7,792 bases of DNA, taken from assembly GCA_016195615.1 (NCBI GenBank), contig JACPZF010000004.1, forward strand, positions 1-7,792. The letters are read 5' to 3'. Positions 1 to 5,597 of this stretch are shown here, piece after piece. Under the pieces are notes generated by a model, which was given only the letters and a program-made list of their open reading frames with translations, had not been told where the DNA came from and ran no database searches. The translations under genes and the position numbers were made by a program. The stretch comes from Candidatus Gottesmanbacteria bacterium (GTDB lineage: Bacteria > Patescibacteriota > Microgenomatia > JACPZF01). Within the stretch, counting starts at the first letter, position 1, and each line of letters opens with the position of its first letter.

Positions 1-77
1 ATAAGCGCTATGGGTGATGTGGTAAAATATCCTTTAAGAAGATGTTTTTCATCATCGGACAGGTTAATGCGTATCAC
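1..77 (-). CDS. 5' fragment of a possible transposase / helix-turn-helix protein (runs off the left edge)
   Basis: The minus-strand frame is open from a GTG at 77 to the window edge, with an in-frame TAG just upstream at 92-90, so the gene must start in this short interval. The 25 visible residues begin MIRINLSDDEKHLLKGYF and are followed by TTSPIAL. A short beta strand, then 'LSDDEK..L', then a helix and a Ser-Pro turn resembles the N-terminus of IS630-type transposases and related winged-helix proteins of candidate-phylum genomes. That likeness is from memory, on very little sequence. No convincing Shine-Dalgarno precedes the GTG, and no terminal inverted repeat can be recognised. The gene reads away from the secreted-protein locus, with about 160 nt of apparently non-coding DNA between them. 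It could instead be a chance open frame. Confidence 0.4.
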   Translation of the reverse strand, partial: MIRINLSDDEKHLLKGYFTTSPIAL

Positions 78-240
78 TCTTTTAGGATACTACAAAACCT
101 GACATTTCGTTTTTAAAGAGCTATATATCACAAAACTATAAATCATTTTTCTACTTACCAAATGGTCAATCTTCAAACCTAAACCAAAGTTACGTAATAC
201 CTCGCCTTATTTATAAATCTCATGCCCGCCGAGGTCGTTT
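78..240. other. AT-rich intergenic stretch, no gene seen
   Basis: This lies between the stop codon of the secreted-protein locus (243-241) and the putative gene start at 77. No frame looks protein-like on either strand. Two small symmetries are present: an 8-bp palindrome (TTACGTAA, 190-197), and 6-bp arms ACCTCG (199-204) and CGAGGT (230-235) separated by 25 nt. Neither is followed by a T-run in the direction of transcription, so I do not call a terminator. A promoter for the left-edge gene should lie here, but I could not pick a convincing -35/-10 pair. Confidence 0.5.
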
Positions 241-1131
241 TTAATTCGCCACTGGGGCATTGGGGTTGTTTCTACCACTATTATACGGAATGGTGGTTGA
301 TGAAGGAGCTGGTGTATTATTATTCGTCGATGTATCTCCCCCTGTTTGATTTGACCCTCCGGGATTTGCCCCAGGAGTTGGTTCCGGATTTAAAACTTTT
401 TTTGCCCACCATAAAGAAGCGTTGCAGGTTCCTCCCAGCTTATAGAAATTTATTTTATTCGAATCGGCATCTGTTGGTGACGTTTGATCTATATGAAAAC
501 GATCATCCCATTTAAAAGCGCCTCTGGGCCGATCAAAGCCGAAACTATTGCTAAAAGCATAACTTACATGGGTAGCCCCCGGATTATCATAAAAATCACC
601 GTTGCTTTTCATTATTAAATTCTGGTCGATGGAACAACCGCTGAAATCACCCTGGCTGAATGGTAAATTAGTTCCGGCCCCAGAAATGCCATTTGTTTTA
701 GCATAGGCTGAAACAAAGCCCCAGGTCGGATCGGCAATCTGAGTCCAAGCCGAAGCTAAAAACGGTACGTTATTATAAACATCGATAACGCGATTATGTT
801 CAGCCTGACAATCGAAATCCCCGCAGACCCAACCCGGACCGCAATAGGGAGCTTCAGCCGGACATTTTCCTCCATTTCCACCAGCTCCGCAAGATATCTT
901 GCCGGTTCTGGGACGAGGTATGGGAACCGCCGCAGGATTATCTGCTCTTTCCTGCCTGTTTTCTTGCAAAACCTGGACAACATCCTGAAAGGTTATTATT
1001 TTAGGAGTAAAAGTACAACCGTCTATAGTCTTACCTGGAACATATTCCGGCACTTTGTATCTAAGTCTCACCGGATCAAGAAATGATTCTCCCTCGATGT
1101 CAGTAGCTCCCCAGTCCACTCCAAGCAACAC
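241..1131 (-). CDS. C-terminal part of the large secreted protein, separated by a frameshift (Cys-rich, Pro/Thr/Asn-rich tail)
   Basis: This is a 296-codon frame from a GTG at 1131. The same frame is open upstream to 1203 (stop TAA at 1206-1204), and the extra codons (GNYPQFPSDTTVWPYG...) read like real protein. It overlaps the end of the preceding 1231-codon gene by about 40 nt in another frame. It has no signal peptide. Even so, it looks extracellular: a Cys cluster at residues 81, 90, 97, 103 and 108 within Gly/Pro-rich sequence, further Cys residues, many aromatic and Gly residues, and a disordered tail from about residue 249 made of Pro, Thr, Asn, Gly and Ser. No LPXTG motif or membrane anchor closes it. 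Most likely it is the distal part of the upstream exported protein, cut off by a one-base indel, a sequencing error or recoding. Independent restart is possible, because GGAG lies 8 nt before the GTG. I recognise no family for it. Confidence 0.6.
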   Translation of the reverse strand: MLLGVDWGATDIEGESFLDPVRLRYKVPEYVPGKTIDGCTFTPKIITFQDVVQVLQENRQERADNPAAVPIPRPRTGKISCGAGGNGGKCPAEAPYCGPGWVCGDFDCQAEHNRVIDVYNNVPFLASAWTQIADPTWGFVSAYAKTNGISGAGTNLPFSQGDFSGCSIDQNLIMKSNGDFYDNPGATHVSYAFSNSFGFDRPRGAFKWDDRFHIDQTSPTDADSNKINFYKLGGTCNASLWWAKKVLNPEPTPGANPGGSNQTGGDTSTNNNTPAPSSTTIPYNSGRNNPNAPVAN

Positions 1132-1139
1132 GTGATTTG

Positions 1140-1143
1140 CTCC
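1140..1143 (-). promoter_or_regulatory. Shine-Dalgarno-like GGAG before the GTG at 1131
   Basis: On the minus strand GGAG stands 8 nt upstream of the GTG start. It is the best-placed ribosome-binding-like site in the window, since the other genes have weak or no such site. It is the only argument for the downstream frame being translated on its own. It may be chance within codons of the fused reading frame. Confidence 0.3.
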
Positions 1144-1162
1144 ATAAGGCCAAACCGTCGTA

Positions 1163-4100
1163 TCAGACGGAAATTGCGGGTAATTGCCCAGCGCAGTTTG
1201 ACTTTATATCCCCACCAACGTTGGAAAATTGACAAGTAACTCCACTTTCATTGGTATATTGGGGAGCGCATTCGTCGACTTTGGCAAAAACTGTTTTATT
1301 TATAGATTTGTCCGGAGCTAAATGTACGCGATTATAATTTTGCTGTATTCCGCCGGAAATATCATATCTACGGCCTAAAACAGTTAGATTTGATGGAATT
1401 TGTGTTGCTTGAGATTTTCCAGTTTGAGAATCACCATCGACAAAAAGTTGGATATGGCCTTCTTTACTCCCATCAAAAACCAAATGCGACTGTAAATTAA
1501 AATCAATACTGCCATCAGGATTTACCACCTTATTTGTAATACCTGCTTCAATGTGAAAACATTGTCCTCCACCCTGCGCCAGAAGCGTACTTTTTTTCTC
1601 ATTAAAAGGATTAAAATCTATTAGTGTTTTGGCAAAAACAGTCGACATCTTCGGCCATGAATCCTTTAATAGGGTCATGCTTTGGATAAGAAACGACATT
1701 ATTTTTTTCGTCATTCTATCTATTTTCCATGCAACAGGAATCGTCTTATCCAGATAACGATTAAAAGCCATCAGGAAATTATTGGCGCCAAAAGAAATCT
1801 GTTCCCTAACTTTTTGCAGGTCTTTTTTTAGATAAGGATATAAATCATGATTTATTTGTCTGAGTCTCTCCGACTCACCATCCTGCAAGGGCCGCAATTG
1901 CTCTCTCTTTTGACACTCAAGAACCCGCCGAAAATCTGGTGTATTCCGAAACATGTCCGTGGTTGGCTTCCAATCAAATAATCCTCCATCCCAGGCAAAG
2001 GCTTTAAATTCATCCTTGTCATTGCCAAAATTAGAAAGTATAAATGCCGGATTAAGTCCTAACATATAATCGGGCAAGGGTTTGCCGTTTGGTAATTTTC
2101 CGGTAGTTAGACTATCAATGTAAGCTCTTTTGTTGTAATCAGCAATACGCTGTTTTTCCGCCTCATTTGGTACACATCCGCTAGTTGCAGTCGCGCCAGC
2201 GCATCCTTCCGCCGGCTTTTCCTCCCAACCGCCTTCTGTGGTCAAGGTTGGCGGCACAAAGCCAATTCTCGACTGCCAGACGTCTCCCCATCTTTCAAAG
2301 CTTAAAAAAACAGGGTCATCTTCAGCCCTTGCGTTTTGTTCCGGCGGTGCTTTGTTATCTGCATAATTATGAAGTGAAAACCAGACTTTCTGCCACAAAG
2401 GATCATCTTTAGATATGCGTCTTAATACAGCATCTAAGGCCTCTCTGCTTTGAATCTGCAAGCCCGGACGGCCGCCGGCCGCGACAATATCCCGCGCGGC
2501 TTTAACCCATTTGTCTGCAAAAAGATCGAGGTTGGGATTTCCGCTTTTATATTCCCGGTCGTCTCCTGGCTCATTAAAAATTTGAATATAGGGGCTTTGA
2601 AAACCCGCGCTTTGGGCCGCCGTGACATACCCTTTCCAGTCTATAAATCCGTCATCAATTAAATTTTTGGGCCGGATTATCGGCATCATGCCGAATTCTT
2701 TGGCTTCTTTCGCGGCAAAAGCAGCTTGACCGGTATCACCCGGATACATGACCATCCATCTTCCTTTCAAATCCCTAGCAAGTCGCATTACTTGATCAAA
2801 TCCACCCTTATCTTCGTTTCTATATCCTGACAATGGTCCGTGGAAAACTAAACCTGTATCTCCTTCAGGTCTTGGGGCTTCACAGGCGTATCTTGAATCA
2901 TAATTATCTAAAACCGGAGCCGGAGGACTGGGAGGATTTAAGTTGCGGACGATCTTTCCGCGGCGAAGAAGCGACTCCATCGGGTCTCGTAAATCTTCAT
3001 AACCCATTTTATAAAACCCTTCCTGAGTACCAGTTAAGGCTGTATCTTTATCTCCTTTAGGTGTTTTCGTCTTCCAAAGTTCATTTACCGCCAAACCGAA
3101 TCGCATCACTTGGGGAAAACTCTGACCTAAAAAATATTCGCGATCTTCGCACACATCGAATTTTAAATCCCCTGCCGTACGATCGTTCGGCACGACAGGC
3201 ATTAAATCCCAAGCTTTCTGATAAATTGATTCCCAGTCTTTTCTGTTTCCTTTATAAACAAAGTTTACAAATCGCCGGTCGCTTATCAATTCCGGCGGGC
3301 ACTTTAAACTTGATAATGGCTTACCATAGATTCTGAAATTGGCGTATCTGGAAATCGGTCCCTTAAAATTGACATATTTAACAAATCCGCATTTATAAGC
3401 GTCGATCGAACTTTCTGGCAAAAGCGCCTTTAGAGCTCCGGTTTTTTGCTCCTTTTCCTGTTTTGTCTTTAAATATAAAAATAGTGCCGGGTCGTGTGGG
3501 TTTGTTGAAACCGGCGGATTGTTTATGATTTTTTCCTTGGCTTCAATTTCTGATTCGGTCATGTGTTCGGCATCCCAGAGTCCGGCAAATTTATCCCCCA
3601 GTTCTTCCACAAAAGGCAGATGAAAATTCCGGGTTGAATCATCATAATTAATCCCGACTTCTCCCGCCCACCACACCCCGGTTTTTCCATTAGGTTCGTT
3701 ATCGCTTCCCTTACCGTGAACGCTTTCGTCTTGTCTAACCCGCATCTCGCCGCAAAGCGTTTTAACGTCTAATTTAAATTGCGATGTTTCTTTAAGTTCG
3801 ATCGGCGTACCTTTGGCTTGTCCGCAGTGCAGCCCAATTGTGGTATTGCCGTAGCGAAGATTGGCATTTGTTCTCGCTTCTGGCCGCGGCGTACCTGTAA
3901 CAGGAGTATAGAGGGGTGCAAAATTACTCGGATCAATTCCTTCGATATTAGAACAACCCTCCTCTGTCTGTTCATCATATTTCCGTACCGGTCCTGACCG
4001 ATTTCCCGATTTTATATCCAGACTGGGATTTTCATCGGCAGCGACAGGAACTAAATCAGCATCGAGCTGTGGTGTCGGACTAATCGTTGCTGAGTCCGCT

Positions 4101-4858
4101 TTTCTCCACCAATCCAATTCCCAACGCGGGTCTAAAAATCGACCAGTATCAACAATTGATAACAGCATGTCTCCATTCTTCGAAGTCCCCAAAACAAAAC
4201 CGTCGGGAAGTGCCGGTAATTTTGTTCTTCCGCCCTCTACCGCTTTATCGTACAGCTTTAATATTTCAGGACTGACGTTTAAATTATTTAAATGAAGCGT
4301 GTATCCTACTGCCACACTATCGGCAGGCGTATATTTAATAGAAATACTGTCCGAGTTTGCAAATAAAACTACAGCTTGATAGCCGTTAAATCCATAGCCT
4401 GATTGGGGAACTTTAATAATTTCTCCTTCTGGGATTTTTAAACCTACGGCTGTGGCGAAATCTTTTCCTTGCAAGGCTGAATCTGATGGTTTTATTAATT
4501 CGCCTCGTTTATTTGTGGCATTATTCCAATCATAAACTTGATAAACGCTTCCTATTTCCGGCTTGGTATTGCCTTGAATCAAAGTACTTAAATTCGGAGC
4601 CTTAGGATCAAGCGGATGCTGATATGGAATTAAATTTAAAGCGCCGTCGATTTTTTGATAGCCGCGAACGTCAAACGGATTTTTATCAGGATGAACTCCT
4701 GCAGGATCAGTAAAATATTTTACCGGCGATGGCGTCGTCGTTGGCCCGGAACCAACTTTTGGCGTTGGGGTCGCATTAGGATCTGAGGCTATAACCGTAA
4801 AACTAAAGAGGCTAAAATAAAAACTAATAACTATTAAAAAGATAACCAGTTTTCTCAT
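1163..4858 (-). CDS. Large exported protein: signal peptide, degenerate M23/LytM-like domain, GH-A-like TIM barrel
   Basis: The ATG at 4858 gives an immediate signal peptide: MRK, a hydrophobic core to about residue 23, and likely cleavage after VIA24. A Thr/Pro-rich linker follows. Residues ~140-250 have the strand order of a lysostaphin-type M23 beta domain (GYTLHL with H189, then a 'LPAL..G..LG' step, ending FLDP with D243). The usual metal-binding His/Asp set is mostly missing, so it is probably non-catalytic. Residues ~250-665 contain scattered Cys, compatible with disulfides outside the membrane, and match nothing I know. Residues ~669-960 read as a TIM barrel of glycoside hydrolase clan A type: GLVFHGP (strand 1), IQIFNEPG with E763 (strand 4, acid/base), LHNYAD at 830 (strand 6), TTEGGW with E875 (strand 7, nucleophile) and FAWDGG (strand 8). 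A helical stretch (~965-1085) and a beta-rich domain follow. The substrate is unknown; surface or cell-wall polysaccharide is a guess. The gene probably continues in the 241-1203 frame. Confidence 0.85.
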   Translation of the reverse strand: MRKLVIFLIVISFYFSLFSFTVIASDPNATPTPKVGSGPTTTPSPVKYFTDPAGVHPDKNPFDVRGYQKIDGALNLIPYQHPLDPKAPNLSTLIQGNTKPEIGSVYQVYDWNNATNKRGELIKPSDSALQGKDFATAVGLKIPEGEIIKVPQSGYGFNGYQAVVLFANSDSISIKYTPADSVAVGYTLHLNNLNVSPEILKLYDKAVEGGRTKLPALPDGFVLGTSKNGDMLLSIVDTGRFLDPRWELDWWRKADSATISPTPQLDADLVPVAADENPSLDIKSGNRSGPVRKYDEQTEEGCSNIEGIDPSNFAPLYTPVTGTPRPEARTNANLRYGNTTIGLHCGQAKGTPIELKETSQFKLDVKTLCGEMRVRQDESVHGKGSDNEPNGKTGVWWAGEVGINYDDSTRNFHLPFVEELGDKFAGLWDAEHMTESEIEAKEKIINNPPVSTNPHDPALFLYLKTKQEKEQKTGALKALLPESSIDAYKCGFVKYVNFKGPISRYANFRIYGKPLSSLKCPPELISDRRFVNFVYKGNRKDWESIYQKAWDLMPVVPNDRTAGDLKFDVCEDREYFLGQSFPQVMRFGLAVNELWKTKTPKGDKDTALTGTQEGFYKMGYEDLRDPMESLLRRGKIVRNLNPPSPPAPVLDNYDSRYACEAPRPEGDTGLVFHGPLSGYRNEDKGGFDQVMRLARDLKGRWMVMYPGDTGQAAFAAKEAKEFGMMPIIRPKNLIDDGFIDWKGYVTAAQSAGFQSPYIQIFNEPGDDREYKSGNPNLDLFADKWVKAARDIVAAGGRPGLQIQSREALDAVLRRISKDDPLWQKVWFSLHNYADNKAPPEQNARAEDDPVFLSFERWGDVWQSRIGFVPPTLTTEGGWEEKPAEGCAGATATSGCVPNEAEKQRIADYNKRAYIDSLTTGKLPNGKPLPDYMLGLNPAFILSNFGNDKDEFKAFAWDGGLFDWKPTTDMFRNTPDFRRVLECQKREQLRPLQDGESERLRQINHDLYPYLKKDLQKVREQISFGANNFLMAFNRYLDKTIPVAWKIDRMTKKIMSFLIQSMTLLKDSWPKMSTVFAKTLIDFNPFNEKKSTLLAQGGGQCFHIEAGITNKVVNPDGSIDFNLQSHLVFDGSKEGHIQLFVDGDSQTGKSQATQIPSNLTVLGRRYDISGGIQQNYNRVHLAPDKSINKTVFAKVDECAPQYTNESGVTCQFSNVGGDIKSNCAGQLPAISV
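1166..1203 (-). other. Frameshift interval joining the two secreted-protein frames
   Basis: The downstream frame is open only from 1203 and the upstream frame ends at TGA 1165-1163, so any continuous protein must change frame here. The simplest join removes one base from the three-C run at 1187-1189 (GGG on the coding strand). The upstream ...KSNCAG then runs directly into NYPQFPSDTT... without disturbing either side. The joined product would have about 1538 residues: 1224 from the first frame, 18 from the open extension and 296 from the second frame. A slip in the AAA run of ATAAAGT near 1205 is an alternative. I see no classic slippery heptamer or obvious stimulatory structure. Confidence 0.6.
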
Positions 4859-4937
4859 GGCTACTTAAGCGTAGTAGAAAGCCGGATGTTTTGCAAGGAC
4901 AAGGTAACTCCTGGATTGATTAAAGCATTCTTCTGAT

Positions 4938-5573
4938 CTAAATCTCTTTAGCAATCTTAAATTCCAATCTTTTTCTAAAAAGATTTTCGCGGAAGCCTCC
5001 GCTACTGACAAATTTTTGTTCCAAAGAGTCCTGCAAACGTTTTTGCAAGAAAATGGCCTGATTAATCAGGGTCACCATCAGGTTGACGGCAATTTCAGGA
5101 GTTTGGGGAAGATCTGGGAAATCAGGGAAATCAGGTAAAGTCGGGGTTTTCTTTAAAATATCCCAGATTTTGTCTATTTCTGCAATTTCTCTGTTTGCTT
5201 TCTCTTTAGACCAAATTGTAATTCTGTTCTGACGCGCAAATGCTAAAAAATCCTTTAGAAGTTCTTCCAAAGAAGCCCGATTTACACCTGTAAGCTTGAT
5301 GTGTCCCTCAAGACTTGCCTGCTGATTACCTTCGGCAATGTTTGTTGTACCACTTCTGGCCGCCTGAATCATTTGGTCATAGGTACGATAGGAAGAAAGG
5401 TTGGGAAATTCTGGATAGTCTCGGGATTGGCAGCGCTGGCAAAATACCACCGTGTAGTCATAAATGGGAACCGTGATTTTCCAAGCCAGAAGAAATTCAT
5501 ACCCTGCCCGAAATCGCTTTGGGTTAATTTTTCCCCGATATTTCCCCTGATCATTCCCCTGACTTTCCCTCAT
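4938..5573 (-). CDS. Four helix bundle suffix domain protein (23S rRNA intervening-sequence protein superfamily)
   Basis: This 211-residue protein matches the pattern of the four-helix-bundle family related to proteins encoded in 23S rRNA intervening sequences. The N-terminal helix (YEFLLAWKITVPIYDYTVVF) is followed by the core YDQMIQAARSGTTNIAEG (65-82), then GVNRASLEELLKDF. It ends with the suffix signature SGGFRENLFRKR (~191-202). No rRNA gene is present here, as is usual for free-standing members, and the biochemical role is not established. Its ATG is 24 nt after the topA stop, which suggests one transcript. Only a weak purine stretch (GTGAG) precedes it. Compared with the family as I remember it, three stretches look foreign: residues 1-15 (Gln/Gly/Lys rich), 52-63 (DYPEFPNLSSYR), and 146-156 (Leu-Pro, then Asp-Phe-Pro twice). 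The first and third are encoded by short DNA repeats. The start is not certain, because the first 15 codons are themselves repeat-like. Confidence 0.8.
   Translation of the reverse strand: MRESQGNDQGKYRGKINPKRFRAGYEFLLAWKITVPIYDYTVVFCQRCQSRDYPEFPNLSSYRTYDQMIQAARSGTTNIAEGNQQASLEGHIKLTGVNRASLEELLKDFLAFARQNRITIWSKEKANREIAEIDKIWDILKKTPTLPDFPDFPDLPQTPEIAVNLMVTLINQAIFLQKRLQDSLEQKFVSSGGFRENLFRKRLEFKIAKEI
5112..5138. repeat. In-frame 9-bp tandem repeat, three units
   Basis: Three consecutive units ATCTGGGAA, ATCAGGGAA and ATCAGGTAA lie inside the four-helix-bundle gene. Because the period is 9 bp, each unit adds three residues (Asp-Phe/Leu-Pro) without shifting the frame. The encoded segment falls between the core bundle and the last helices, where a loop would tolerate length change. 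Confidence 0.75.
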
Positions 5574-5596
5574 ATTGGCTCACTTTTTGCCCCTGA
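5533..5596. repeat. Interspersed CCCCTGA repeats across the topA stop / next-gene start
   Basis: CCCCTGA occurs at 5544-5550, 5556-5562 and 5590-5596, with a variant CCCCGA at 5533-5538. On the coding strand this is TCAGGGG. The copies straddle the end of topA, the 24-nt spacer and the first codons of the four-helix gene, and they encode its Gln-Gly-rich N-terminus. The spacing is irregular (12 and 34 nt), so this is a loose repeat and not a strict tandem array. Confidence 0.55.
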
Positions 5597-5597
5597 C

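Noticed and set aside
199..235. Inverted repeat ACCTCG/CGAGGT downstream of the secreted locus as a terminator
   Set aside because: The 25-nt loop is long, the stem is only 6 bp, and no T-run follows in the direction of transcription.
222..1086. Plus-strand open frames at 222-515 and 796-1086
   Set aside because: They lie opposite the Cys-rich secreted frame, have unnatural composition and no recognisable motif. They are shadows of the minus-strand coding sequence.
1163..1165. TGA read as an amino acid (alternative genetic code) joining the two secreted frames
   Set aside because: Reading through the TGA stays in the wrong frame and soon meets another TGA. A frame change is needed, and no other gene in the window uses TGA as sense.
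2462..2485. GC-rich patch with GGCCGCCGGCC in the barrel gene
   Set aside because: It is not a true palindrome and encodes a normal-looking Ala-Gly-Gly-Arg-Pro stretch of the barrel.
4861..4877. 5-bp hairpin CTACT/AGTAG just before the large gene's ATG
   Set aside because: The stem is too short to support a regulatory call. It could reduce ribosome access, but chance is as likely.
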